From an uncultured Maritimibacter sp. (GTDB lineage: Bacteria > Pseudomonadota > Alphaproteobacteria > Rhodobacterales > Rhodobacteraceae), in contig CAJXYS010000020.1 in assembly GCA_913063035.1 (NCBI GenBank), positions 1 through 51,144 of the forward strand: a stretch of DNA of 51,144 bases. The letters are read 5' to 3'. Within the stretch, counting starts at the first letter, position 1. Each line of letters opens with the position of its first letter. Under the pieces are notes generated by a model. The model ran no database searches. It worked only from the letters and a program-made list of their open reading frames with translations, and was not told where the DNA came from. Below, piece after piece: positions 25,884 through 34,380 of this stretch. The translations under genes and the position numbers were made by a program.

Positions 25884-27237
25884 AGGCTTCTCCCGTGAAG
25901 ACGCCGAGCAGCGGCAGGGCCAGCACGAAGGCGCCCGCCCGGACCAGGCGGACGGCGCGATGGCGCGTCAGCCGCCGCGCGGTTGCGCTGTCCTCGGTCA
26001 GGGCCTCGGCGGCGAGAAGGGTCGCGATCAGGCCGGAAGCCAGGGCGCGTGAAACCGCATCGCCGGGCAGGCCCTGGCCCGGTCCCGCCCCGGCGATCCC
26101 GGCCAGGACCGCCCCGGCCGTGGCCAGGTCCGGGGCGCGGAAGAAAACCCATGCCAGGCACACGGTTGCGAAAAGGCCGAGCCGCGCGGGCCAGCGCGCC
26201 ACCGGCGCCATGCCGAGGCGGCGGGTCGCGACCAGCCCGGCCCCGTGGAGCAGCCCCCAGGCCACGAAGGGCCAGCCGGCCCCGTGCCAGAGCCCCCCGA
26301 GCCCCATCGTCAGCACGAGATTGAGATCGCGCCGGGCCGCCCCGCGCCGGCTGCCGCCGAGCGGGATGTAGAGATAGTCGCGCAGCCAGGTGGAAAGCGA
26401 GATATGCCAGCGCCGCCAGAAGCCCCTGAGATCGCGCGCCATGTAAGGTCGGCGGAAATTCACGCGAAAGCGCAGCCCCATGATCCGACCGAGCCCGATG
26501 GCGATCAGCGAATAGCCGGCGAAGTCCGCATAGATCTGCATGGCGAAACAAAGCACGCCGAAGGCGATCCCGGCCGGGCCATAGGCCTCGGGGCCGGCGA
26601 AGACCCTGTCGGCCAGCGGCGCCAGCCGGTCGGCGATAACGATCTTCAGCACCGCGCCGGTCAGCACCTGTTCCGTGCCGAGCCAGAAATTCGCCCAGGT
26701 GAAGCGACGGGGACGTGCCAGCTGAGGCAAGAGCCGCCGCGCGCGGACCACCGGGCCGGCCACGAGTTGCGGGAAAAGCGCGATATAGGTGGCGAAGCGC
26801 AGCGGGTCGCGTTCCGGCGCCATGCGGCCGCGCGCGACGTCCAGCGTGTAGGAAAGCGCCTGGAAGGTGAAAAAGGAAATGCCGACCGGCAGGATCAGGG
26901 ACAGGGCCGGGCGGTGCGCGGCGAGACCCAGCGCCTGAAGCCCGGCGACCGCCTGCTCGACGAAGAAGCCGAAATACTTGAAGAGCCCGAGCAGACCGAG
27001 GTTGAACGCCACCGCGGCCCAGAGCCAGGCCCGCCCCTGGCGGGCAAGCGGCGCCAGAAGGAAGTTCACCAGCGTCACGGCCCCGATCAGGCCCAGGAAC
27101 CGCCAGTCCCACCAGCCGTAGAAGACGGCCGAGCCCGCCAGCGCCACCGCGTTCTGCGACCGCGCGCCGGGCATCGCGAAATAGGCCGGGAAGAAGACCG
27201 CGGCGAAGATGATGAACGCCTCGGAGGTGAAGATCAT
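25864..27237 (-). CDS. MBOAT-family O-acyltransferase (AlgI-like)
   Basis: A 457-aa polytopic membrane protein. It has the MBOAT features FWRRWHISLSTWLRDYLYIPLGG (His about 305) and the catalytic His in GLWHGAGWPF (about 340), and the beginning MIFTSEAFIIFAAVFFPAYF typical of the AlgI group. It would pass acyl groups across the membrane for O-acylation of the exopolysaccharide. ATG 27237 overlaps the stop of the glycosyltransferase gene; a longer frame upstream is an antisense-like extension. Its end overlaps the SGNH gene by 20 nt. Confidence 0.93.
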   Translation of the reverse strand: MIFTSEAFIIFAAVFFPAYFAMPGARSQNAVALAGSAVFYGWWDWRFLGLIGAVTLVNFLLAPLARQGRAWLWAAVAFNLGLLGLFKYFGFFVEQAVAGLQALGLAAHRPALSLILPVGISFFTFQALSYTLDVARGRMAPERDPLRFATYIALFPQLVAGPVVRARRLLPQLARPRRFTWANFWLGTEQVLTGAVLKIVIADRLAPLADRVFAGPEAYGPAGIAFGVLCFAMQIYADFAGYSLIAIGLGRIMGLRFRVNFRRPYMARDLRGFWRRWHISLSTWLRDYLYIPLGGSRRGAARRDLNLVLTMGLGGLWHGAGWPFVAWGLLHGAGLVATRRLGMAPVARWPARLGLFATVCLAWVFFRAPDLATAGAVLAGIAGAGPGQGLPGDAVSRALASGLIATLLAAEALTEDSATARRLTRHRAVRLVRAGAFVLALPLLGVFTGEAFVYFRF

Positions 27238-28316
27238 TCCGCGCCCTCCAGCAGCCAGCGGGTCACGGACCCGAGCGCTGCGACGTCCCGTGCCCGCGCC
27301 GCCTCGAAGCGCGCGCGCGCGGCGGCACAGGCCGCGGCATGGGTCTCCGGGCGGTCCTGCCAGCCGGCGACGATCCGGGCCGCGGCGGCGGCGAAGCCGG
27401 GCGCCGGCAGGCACCAGGCACGCTCGATCTGGCCCGGAATTCCGCCGATGGGCGTGGCAAGGACCGGCCGCCCGGCTGCCAGAGCCTCGAAGATCGTGAA
27501 GGGCTGCGCCTCGTTGGGGTACGCGGAGGGAAAGAGCAGGGCATCGATCCCGGCGAGGAAGCGGCGTTTGGCCGGGCCGGAAACCGGCCCCAGCGCCGAC
27601 CGGCCGGCGGGATCCTCGGCCAGGAACCAGGCGATCTCGGCTTCGAGGTCCGGCCGGGTGACCGGACCGGCGATCAGGGCGCGCACGGGCCGGCCCGCCT
27701 CCGCCAGTGCGCGCTGGGTCGCCATGAAGGCCCCGATGCCCTTGGACCGCGTGATGTTGCCGAGAAAACCCAGCGTCAGGGGAATGTCGGCCGGGCGTGC
27801 GGGCGCCCGCGGCGGGGCCGGGATCAGGGCGGCGTTGCCGAGAACCCGGATCCGGTCGGGTGCGACGGCGTAGTGCCGGGCAAGCGCCGTGGCCATTCCC
27901 GGGCAGAGCACGATATGCCGCGCCCGGTCGCCGAGCCCGGACAGGAGCGTCGCAAGACGCGGATCGCGACGCCGCAGCGGCGCGAAACCGTGGTGATGCA
28001 GGACGACCCGCGAAAACCCGGTTCGCAGAACCGGCGCTGCCGCCGCCTGGGCCCAGAGCCCGGCGCCCGAGTCGACCACGAGATAAAGCGCGTCCCGCCC
28101 CCTGCCGGCTGCAGCAGCCCGCAGAATCGCGGCAAGCAGCGCCGTCTGCTTGTGGACACGCCAGGCCGCGCCCCCGCCCGAGACCGGGTGGATCGCCACC
28201 GCGCCCGGCGGCGCGGCCTGCCCAAGGTGCCGCACCAGGGCACGGCTCGCCAGGGTTTGGCCGGTGACCGGCGGCGGCAGGACCACGGCCATGTGAAGCC
28301 GCGGCCGCCTATACAT
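27234..28316 (-). CDS. Glycosyltransferase (GT4-like)
   Basis: A 360-aa GT-B-type protein. N-terminal features are VVLPPPVTGQTLASRAL; the C-terminal donor domain has LGFLGNITRSKGIGAFM, DALLFPSAYPNEAQPFTIFEALAAGRPV with the E-x7-E-type motif, and ATPIGGIP. It adds one sugar to the repeat unit. The start ATG 28316 overlaps the stop of the pyruvyltransferase gene; a second ATG at 28292 is also possible. A long in-frame extension further upstream is not supported. Confidence 0.88.
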   Translation of the reverse strand: MYRRPRLHMAVVLPPPVTGQTLASRALVRHLGQAAPPGAVAIHPVSGGGAAWRVHKQTALLAAILRAAAAGRGRDALYLVVDSGAGLWAQAAAAPVLRTGFSRVVLHHHGFAPLRRRDPRLATLLSGLGDRARHIVLCPGMATALARHYAVAPDRIRVLGNAALIPAPPRAPARPADIPLTLGFLGNITRSKGIGAFMATQRALAEAGRPVRALIAGPVTRPDLEAEIAWFLAEDPAGRSALGPVSGPAKRRFLAGIDALLFPSAYPNEAQPFTIFEALAAGRPVLATPIGGIPGQIERAWCLPAPGFAAAAARIVAGWQDRPETHAAACAAARARFEAARARDVAALGSVTRWLLEGAE

Positions 28317-29382
28317 GGGCGCGGAGCCAGGCGATCTGGGCGGCCACGGCCGCGTCCAGCCGCTCACGCGGCAGCGAGACCGGCTGCCGGCGGATCGCGT
28401 CGAGCCCCAGCCGCTCGAACAGGGCGGCGCGGGGCGAGGGCGTGAAGAGCATCGCCGGGTTGCCATAGGCAAGCGCCGCCACGCAGGCATGCACCCGGTC
28501 CGACAGGGTCAGCCGTGCCCCGGCATAGACGGTCGCATAGCTCCAGGGTTCGTCGGACGCCAGGGCGCCGGGGCGGCGGTAGATCTTGTGCGTAACATGC
28601 GGGTAGAAGCGATGCTCGGGCCGAAGGATGCGGTGACCGTCCAGCGTCGCGGGCAGGCGCCGGAAATCGGTCAGGTCGCCGAGATAGGCCCGGATCTTCG
28701 AGGCGTGCGCCAAGCGGTCCAGCCGGCGCGGGACGCCCAGGTGGCGGGGCTTGCCCAGCAGCGTGACCTGCCGCGTGGTGTGGCGTGCCGGGTCGAAGGG
28801 CCGGTCCGAAATCGCCGGTTCGGGGTAGCGGTCGAAGGTGAAGGCCATGTGCGGCGCCGTCCCCGGGGCCAGGGCGAAGGGCCGCGCGACCTCGGGCAGC
28901 AGGAACCCGGCGTCGATCCCGTCATGGCTCGGCACCCCCGGCACCCGGTCCCGGAGGATCGCGTGGCTGCGCGGGTCGCGGGTGACGATCAGGGCCGGGG
29001 GATAGGCCTCGAGAAAGGCCCGGACGGCGGCGATTTCCCGCGGCGTGAACTTGAAGAAGGCGGCCGAGTGCAGCATCACCCGCACGCCGCGCGCGGCAAG
29101 CCGGCGAAAGGCGCTTTCCCAGCTGGCGGCCATCCAGGCATTCAGCACCGGGCCTTGAAGAACCAGCCAGTCGATGTCGAGATCCGCGACCAGCTCGGCG
29201 TGGTTGGCAGGATTGCCGCGGCGCTTGTCGTGCAGCGTTCGATAGTTCGGCTGATCCTGGAAAAAGCCGACCTCCGCGGGTCCGAAGACCTGCCCCAGCA
29301 GGTGGCGCCCGCCGAGATTGAAAAAGGCGTTTCCGACATTCTGGCCCCACTGGCCGGCGACGATGGCGACGCGCGGGCTCAT
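28309..29382 (-). CDS. Polysaccharide pyruvyltransferase family protein
   Basis: A 357-aa protein with the family N-terminus GQNVGNAFFNLGGRHLL and the C-terminal motif YAGARLTLSDRVHACVAALAYGNPAMLF. It is expected to transfer pyruvate from PEP to a hydroxyl pair of the glycan as a ketal, giving it negative charge. ATG 29382 overlaps the upstream stop (ATGA). DUF-type relatives that are not proven pyruvyltransferases share these motifs, so the donor is inferred. Confidence 0.82.
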   Translation of the reverse strand: MSPRVAIVAGQWGQNVGNAFFNLGGRHLLGQVFGPAEVGFFQDQPNYRTLHDKRRGNPANHAELVADLDIDWLVLQGPVLNAWMAASWESAFRRLAARGVRVMLHSAAFFKFTPREIAAVRAFLEAYPPALIVTRDPRSHAILRDRVPGVPSHDGIDAGFLLPEVARPFALAPGTAPHMAFTFDRYPEPAISDRPFDPARHTTRQVTLLGKPRHLGVPRRLDRLAHASKIRAYLGDLTDFRRLPATLDGHRILRPEHRFYPHVTHKIYRRPGALASDEPWSYATVYAGARLTLSDRVHACVAALAYGNPAMLFTPSPRAALFERLGLDAIRRQPVSLPRERLDAAVAAQIAWLRAHV

Positions 29383-30593
29383 GCGACCCGCCCCCGGCGG
29401 GTGGCCGCGGCGCGGAACACGGCCTCGAAGCTGTCGGCGACCGGGCCGATGGCGAAATGCCGTTCTGCCCAGGCACGTCCCGACGCACCGGCCCGGCGGG
29501 CGGCGGCCGGGTGCCGTGCCAGGCCGAGCGCGGCTTCGATGAAGCCGCGCGTGTCGCCCGGTGGCACGACGCACCCGGCGCCGGCGATGTCGACGATCCG
29601 GGCTGCGGGGCTGTCCGGCGGTGCCGCCAGCACGACGGGCCGGCCGGCGCAGAGATAGCTCAGAAGCTTGGAGGGCACCGCGCAGTCGGCGGCTTCGGGG
29701 CCGATCATCGCCAGCAGGACGTCGGCCGCGCCCAGCATTGTCGGGAAATCCCGGGCCGGCTGCAGCGGCAGCAGGTGCAGCCGGGCGCACCGGATCCTTT
29801 CCAGACACGCGACGCCGGTCCCGGACGCGGCGACGACCAGCTGTCCCGCGTCCCGAAGCTCGAGCGCGCGCGCCAGCGCGGCCAGTGGGGCGGGGTCGTG
29901 CTTCAGCCCGATGGTGCCGGCGTAGAGAAACCGCGGCCGGGGTCCGATCCCGCGGTCCCGCTCCCAGGCCGTGACGGCCGGGGCGTCGCGGGCGATGGCG
30001 GGGACGTCCTCGAGCGGCCCCCAGTTCGGGATCACGGTGGTCCTGGCCCGGGCAACGCCCATGGCCTGCGCGACGGGCCGGAACGCCTCATCGATCAGGA
30101 TGACGTGCTCGGCCCGGCACATCTGGGCCGCCTCCCAGCGGCCGAGCGCGTATCCCGCCACCCGGCCCAGCACTGGCCGGCGCGCCGCCAGCAGGCGCTG
30201 CGCCGCGCGCCCCTGCAGATCCTGCACCCAGTGCACGAATCCCGCGCCGCCCTGCCGCGCGGCGGCGAGCGCGCCGGCCTGCGCGGCGACCGGGGTGTTT
30301 CCCGAAAGCACCAGCTCCGGCGCGACCGCGCGGATCGTGTCGGCCAGAGCCCTGCCATAGGCACGGTCGGCCAGGAAACGGCGCAGCAGCCGGGCCTTCG
30401 AATAGGGCCGCGGGATCGTCACGGGGCGGAACGCCAGCCCGGGGGGATCGTCCGGCTGCCGGGCCAGGCGTCCCTTGGGCCCCGGATCGCCCGCGAACCA
30501 TGCGTGCGTGACCCGGTGTCCGCGCCGCGCGAGTTCGCGCGAGAGACCGGCCTGAAAGGGATGCCCTGCATAGTCGTGGACCAGGATCCGCAT
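29379..30593 (-). CDS. Glycosyltransferase, GT4 family (WbuB-like)
   Basis: A 404-aa GT-B protein. It begins MRILVHDYAGHPFQAGLSRELARRG, then WVQDLQG, AEHVILIDEAF and VIPNWGPLEDV; the donor half has FLYAGTIGLKHDP and AVPSKLLSYLCAGRPVVL. These are typical of WbuB-like hexosamine or fucosamine transferases. I take ATG 30593, where the Rossmann start lies; the longer frame adds 22 residues. It is 13 nt behind the epimerase gene and overlaps the pyruvyltransferase gene by 4 nt. Confidence 0.9.
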   Translation of the reverse strand: MRILVHDYAGHPFQAGLSRELARRGHRVTHAWFAGDPGPKGRLARQPDDPPGLAFRPVTIPRPYSKARLLRRFLADRAYGRALADTIRAVAPELVLSGNTPVAAQAGALAAARQGGAGFVHWVQDLQGRAAQRLLAARRPVLGRVAGYALGRWEAAQMCRAEHVILIDEAFRPVAQAMGVARARTTVIPNWGPLEDVPAIARDAPAVTAWERDRGIGPRPRFLYAGTIGLKHDPAPLAALARALELRDAGQLVVAASGTGVACLERIRCARLHLLPLQPARDFPTMLGAADVLLAMIGPEAADCAVPSKLLSYLCAGRPVVLAAPPDSPAARIVDIAGAGCVVPPGDTRGFIEAALGLARHPAAARRAGASGRAWAERHFAIGPVADSFEAVFRAAATRRGRVA

Positions 30594-30606
30594 GCGGCTG
30601 TCCGGC

Positions 30607-31590
30607 TCAGGCGGCCCGGGGGTCGCGGGCCTGCGCGACCTGACGTGCGATCCAGGCATAGGTGTCGGCCAGGCCCTCGGCCAGGGGACGCGTGGGCGCC
30701 CAGCCCAACCGGGCGCGGATCAGGCCGTTGTCCGAGCACCGGCCGCGCACGCCCTGCGGTCCGGGCACGTTCTCGATCGAGAGTGTCTTGCCCGACAGGC
30801 CGATGACCCGATGCGCCAGATCGTTGATCGTGATCCTTTCCTCCGAGCCGATGTTCAGCGGCACGTCGGCATCCGATCGCATCAGCCGCAGCGTGCCCTC
30901 GATGCATTCGTCTATGTGCAGGAAGGATCGGGTCTGCCGACCGTCGCCCCAGATCCGGATGCTGCCGCCCTCCGGGGCGGCGGCGACCTTGCGGCAGATG
31001 GCGGCCGGCGCCTTCTCGCGCCCGCCCTGCCAGGTGCCCTCGGGACCGAAGACGTTGTGGTAGCGCGCGATGCGGCAGGTCATTGCATGGTTGCGGGCAT
31101 AGGCAAGATAAAGGCGTTCGGAAAAGAGCTTCTCCCAGCCATAGGCGCTGTCGGGATCGGCCGGGTAGGCGCTGCCTTCGTGGCAGCCGGCCGCGCCCGG
31201 GTCCGCCTGGCCGTGGGCGGGGTAGATGCAGGCCGAGGACGCGAAGAAGACACGGCTGACGGCTTGGCGGCGGCAGGCCTCGAGGACATTGAGATTGATC
31301 GTGGCGGAGTTGCGCAGGATCTCGGCGTCATGCGTGCCGGTGAAGATATACCCGGCCCCGCCCATGTCGGCGGCGAGCTGGTAGACCTCGTCATACGGCC
31401 GGTCGACGACCGCGCCCACCACCTCCGGATCGCGCAGATCGCCCAGCACGAATGCGTCGGCCGCGCTGGGCGAGAATGCCGGATGTTTCCGGTCGACCGC
31501 GTGCACCCGAAACCCTTCGGATTTCAGGCGGCGGACCAGGTGATGGCCGATGAACCCGCCCGCGCCGCAAACCAGTGCCGTAGGTGCCAT
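30607..31590 (-). CDS. GDP-mannose 3,5-epimerase-like SDR enzyme
   Basis: A 327-aa extended SDR. The NAD site is GAGGFIGHHL (residues about 9-18). Features shared with GDP-mannose 3,5-epimerases are LAADMGGAGYI, the catalytic SSACIYP, YGWEKLFSER (Tyr/Lys pair), RYHNVFGPEGTWQGGREKAPAAICRKV, IWGDGRQTRSFLHIDEC and GPQGVRGRCSDN. Those enzymes make GDP-L-galactose or GDP-L-gulose. AAAGGA precedes the ATG. Placed between the primer transferase and a glycosyltransferase, it probably supplies a sugar nucleotide for the glycan. UDP-sugar epimerase function cannot be fully excluded. Confidence 0.85.
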   Translation of the reverse strand: MAPTALVCGAGGFIGHHLVRRLKSEGFRVHAVDRKHPAFSPSAADAFVLGDLRDPEVVGAVVDRPYDEVYQLAADMGGAGYIFTGTHDAEILRNSATINLNVLEACRRQAVSRVFFASSACIYPAHGQADPGAAGCHEGSAYPADPDSAYGWEKLFSERLYLAYARNHAMTCRIARYHNVFGPEGTWQGGREKAPAAICRKVAAAPEGGSIRIWGDGRQTRSFLHIDECIEGTLRLMRSDADVPLNIGSEERITINDLAHRVIGLSGKTLSIENVPGPQGVRGRCSDNGLIRARLGWAPTRPLAEGLADTYAWIARQVAQARDPRAA

Positions 31591-31613
31591 GTGATTGTCC
31601 TTTCGCCTGTGGG

Positions 31614-32282
31614 TCATTCGCCGGTCCGGGCCAGGACCACGGCGCAGGTCCGGATCAGCAGCCAGAGGTCGCCGCCGAGACTGCATTGCCGGGCATAGGC
31701 CGCGTCCCGGCGCACGCGGGCGGCGTAGTCGCCGCCATCCTCGCCCGAGACCTGCCAGGGCCCTGTCAGGCCCGGGCGCAGCGCCAGGTAGAGCGGCGCC
31801 GCAGACCCGTAGCGGCCGAGTTCGGCGCGGGTGACGGGACGGGGGCCCACGAGGCTCATCTCGCCCCTCAGCACGTTCCAGAGCTGCGGCAGTTCGTCGA
31901 GACGCGTACGGCGCAGGACCCGGCCGAGTCCGGTCACCCGTGGATCGTTCGACAGTTTCTGGCGCCGGGCCCATTCCGCTGCCGCGGCGGGATCCGTCGC
32001 CAGGATCGTGGCGAGGCGCGACTCGGCGTCGGGCACCATGCTGCGGAGCTTCCAGCAGCGGAAGACGCGGCCATCGCGCCCCACTCGCGCATGTCCGAAG
32101 AAGCCGCCCCCACCATCGGCCCGCACCAGCGCCCAGAGCAGCGCGATGACGGGCGCCGCGATCCCGAGCAGGACCGCGGCGACGCAGATATCGAAAACGC
32201 GTTTGCCGGCATAGCCCCGGGAGCGGGCGGTCCGGCGGCCGGGGGCGAGGCTCAGGCGGTCGGCTGCGGCATGGGGGTGCAT
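31614..32282 (-). CDS. Undecaprenyl-phosphate sugar-phosphotransferase (ExoY-type primer)
   Basis: A 222-aa bacterial sugar transferase that puts the first sugar-1-phosphate on undecaprenyl phosphate. It has one membrane segment (RVFDICVAAVLLGIAAPVIALLWAL) and the catalytic region FRCWKLRSM, RRTRLDELPQLWNVLRGEMSLVGPRP and LRPGLTGPWQVSG. ATG 32282 has GGAGA upstream; the longer frame from 32321 is less likely. The short form without the extra N-terminal helices is ExoY-like. It heads the minus-strand operon. Confidence 0.93.
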   Translation of the reverse strand: MHPHAAADRLSLAPGRRTARSRGYAGKRVFDICVAAVLLGIAAPVIALLWALVRADGGGGFFGHARVGRDGRVFRCWKLRSMVPDAESRLATILATDPAAAAEWARRQKLSNDPRVTGLGRVLRRTRLDELPQLWNVLRGEMSLVGPRPVTRAELGRYGSAAPLYLALRPGLTGPWQVSGEDGGDYAARVRRDAAYARQCSLGGDLWLLIRTCAVVLARTGE

Positions 32283-32331
32283 GGCGATCTCCGGGCTGGC
32301 GCCGCCGCGACCGGGCAGCATTTACCAAGGC

Positions 32332-32361
32332 ATAGCGCCCGCGCCCTGAAACGGGCGTTAT
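32332..32361. promoter_or_regulatory. Inverted repeat in the divergent exopolysaccharide promoter region
   Basis: ATAGCGCCCG (32332-32341) and CGGGCGTTAT (32352-32361) are complementary but for one base, with a 10-nt spacer. The repeat lies between the divergent primer-transferase gene and the Wzz/kinase gene, about 50 nt from one start and 90 nt from the other, so one protein bound here could control both operons. It may also be just a hairpin. Confidence 0.45.
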
Positions 32362-32453
32362 CGGCGAGGGAGGTCAAGCACGGCCGGGTCGCTAACCGGG
32401 CGACAAGCCCTGCCCCGCAGACTGGCAGCGACCGCGCAGACCGGAGAGCCGCC

Positions 32454-34376
32454 GTGAACCAACGCCCCGCACCTATCGCCCCGCCGCGGCCGCGCGCGCG
32501 GCCGGGGTCCCATGCCCCCGGTATCGCGCAGCTTCTCTGGCGCGGCCGGGGTGCGGTGCTGGCCGGCGGTCTCTGCGCCGCGCTGGCGGCCTGGGCGTGG
32601 CTGACCTTCGTGTCGGTGTCCCGCTACGAGGCGGCCGCCGTGGTGATGATCGAAACCCGCACCGCGCGGGTCGTGGACCTGCAATCGGTCATGTCCGGCC
32701 TGTCGGGCGACGATCTGGTGGTCAATTCCGAGATCGAGGTGCTGCGCTCGCGCGGGCTGCTCGGACGAGTCGTCGATGATCTGGAGCTTGGCCGCGATCC
32801 GGAGTTCAACCCGGCGCTGCGCCCCCCCGGGCGCGTGGCCCGTCTGGCCGCGCGACTGTCCGACTGGAGCGCGGCACAGTTCGGCCGGCCGCTCTGGCCC
32901 GGCCTCGGGGCGGCGCATGTTGCTCCGCGCGAGGCGGGGATCGACACGCTTCGCCGGCGAACGCGCATCACCGTCCTGCCCCGCAGCGTCGTCTTCCAGG
33001 TCGTCGTCACGACGACGGACCCCGCGAAATCGGCCCGGATCGCCAACGCGATCGCCGACGCCTACATGGGCGCGCAACTGGCCGTGAAGGCCGATGCGAC
33101 CGCGCGGGCCACCGCCTGGCTTGCCGACCAGGTCGAAGGGCTCCGTCGCGACCTGGTGGCCCGGTCGCAGCGGCTCGAGACCTTCTCGACGGGCACGAAG
33201 CTCGTGGATGCCACGGCGCTAGAAACTCAGCGCCGCCGGCTGAAGGCGCTGCGCGAGCGCATTGCCGCCATCCCGCCCGGCACCGGTGCAGGCGCGGCCC
33301 GCCGCGCGGCCCTCGCCGCGGCCGTCCCGCCGCTCGAGGCGCGGATCGCGCGTCAGTCCGCCGATCTCGTGGAACTGGAACAACTCCGCCGCGAGGCCGA
33401 GGCCAGCCGGACGATATACCAGTATTTCCTCGGGCGGCTGAAAGAGACCAGCGTTCAGCAAGGGCTGCAGCAGCCCGACAGCCGGATCCTCTCTCGGGCG
33501 GTCCCGCCGCGTGTGCCGTCCGCGCCGCAGCGCGGTCTCTTGACGGTGATGGCCGGGATGCTCGGGCTCTGTCTCGGGGGCGGCGCGGTCGTCGCGCGCG
33601 CGATGCTGCGCCGCGGCTACAGCAGCGCAGCCGATCTGGAGACCGCGACCGGAGTGCCGGTGCTGGGCCGTATCCCGCGCATTCGGCGGAAGGGGCGCCG
33701 CCGGGTATTCGACCACATCGTCGCCCGGCCCGGATCCGCCGCGGCAGAGGCGGTGCGCAACCTGCGCACCTCGCTCATGATGGCGGGCATCCGTCAGCCG
33801 CAGGTGGTGCTCTGCACGTCGTCCCTGCCGGGAGAGGGCAAGACGACCCTGGCGATCGCGCTGGCGCGCAATCTCTCCGGGCTCGATCGGCGCGTGCTGC
33901 TGATCGAGGGCGACGTGCGCCGGCGCGTCTTCGGACAGTATTTCGGGGACCCGCGTGAGCGGGGCCTCGTGGCTGCCCTGGACCCTGACGGCGGCGGGCT
34001 CGACACCGCGGTGGAGCACGACCCGGGCGGGCGCGGCTTTGACCTGCTCAGGGGGGGCGAGCCCGGCGGGAATGCCGCGGATCTCTTTTCCGGGCCGGGT
34101 TTCGCCGCGCTGATCGATGCCGCGCGTGCCGCCTACGATATCGTGGTGATCGACAGCCCGCCGGTGCTGCTCGTGCCCGATGCGCGGGTGATCGGGCGGG
34201 CGGCCGACGCGATCCTCTACGCGGTGCAATATGACCGCACCCCCCGCGAGAGCGTGGCCGAGGGGCTGCGTCTTTTCCAGACGGCGCGGCTGGAGGTGAC
34301 CGGGATGGTGCTGACACAGGCCGCGTCGCGCGGCGATGACGGCTACGGTGCCGCCGGTGACTACTATCGTGGCTGA
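32454..34376 (+). CDS. Wzz/ExoP-type polysaccharide co-polymerase fused to BY-kinase
   Basis: A 640-aa inner-membrane protein. There is a helix at about 27-50 and a periplasmic chain-length domain with coiled-coil segments (about 210-330) ending in a helix near 363-385 (LLTVMAGMLGLCLGGGAVVA). The cytosolic kinase domain has Walker A SSLPGEGKTTLA, an A'-type LLIEGDVRRR with Glu in place of the usual first Asp, and Walker B IVVIDSPPVLL. The C-terminal Tyr cluster is short (GDDGYGAAGDYYRG). GTG 32454 has GGAGAG; the longer frame crosses the exoY-like gene. It controls chain length and export. Confidence 0.92.
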   Translation: MNQRPAPIAPPRPRARPGSHAPGIAQLLWRGRGAVLAGGLCAALAAWAWLTFVSVSRYEAAAVVMIETRTARVVDLQSVMSGLSGDDLVVNSEIEVLRSRGLLGRVVDDLELGRDPEFNPALRPPGRVARLAARLSDWSAAQFGRPLWPGLGAAHVAPREAGIDTLRRRTRITVLPRSVVFQVVVTTTDPAKSARIANAIADAYMGAQLAVKADATARATAWLADQVEGLRRDLVARSQRLETFSTGTKLVDATALETQRRRLKALRERIAAIPPGTGAGAARRAALAAAVPPLEARIARQSADLVELEQLRREAEASRTIYQYFLGRLKETSVQQGLQQPDSRILSRAVPPRVPSAPQRGLLTVMAGMLGLCLGGGAVVARAMLRRGYSSAADLETATGVPVLGRIPRIRRKGRRRVFDHIVARPGSAAAEAVRNLRTSLMMAGIRQPQVVLCTSSLPGEGKTTLAIALARNLSGLDRRVLLIEGDVRRRVFGQYFGDPRERGLVAALDPDGGGLDTAVEHDPGGRGFDLLRGGEPGGNAADLFSGPGFAALIDAARAAYDIVVIDSPPVLLVPDARVIGRAADAILYAVQYDRTPRESVAEGLRLFQTARLEVTGMVLTQAASRGDDGYGAAGDYYRG

Positions 34377-34380
34377 GCGG

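Noticed and set aside
31584-32453. Upstream in-frame extension of the Wzz/kinase gene to 930 codons
   Set aside because: It runs antisense through the ExoY-type gene. GTG 32454 has a good ribosome site and leads straight into the expected cytosolic N-terminus.
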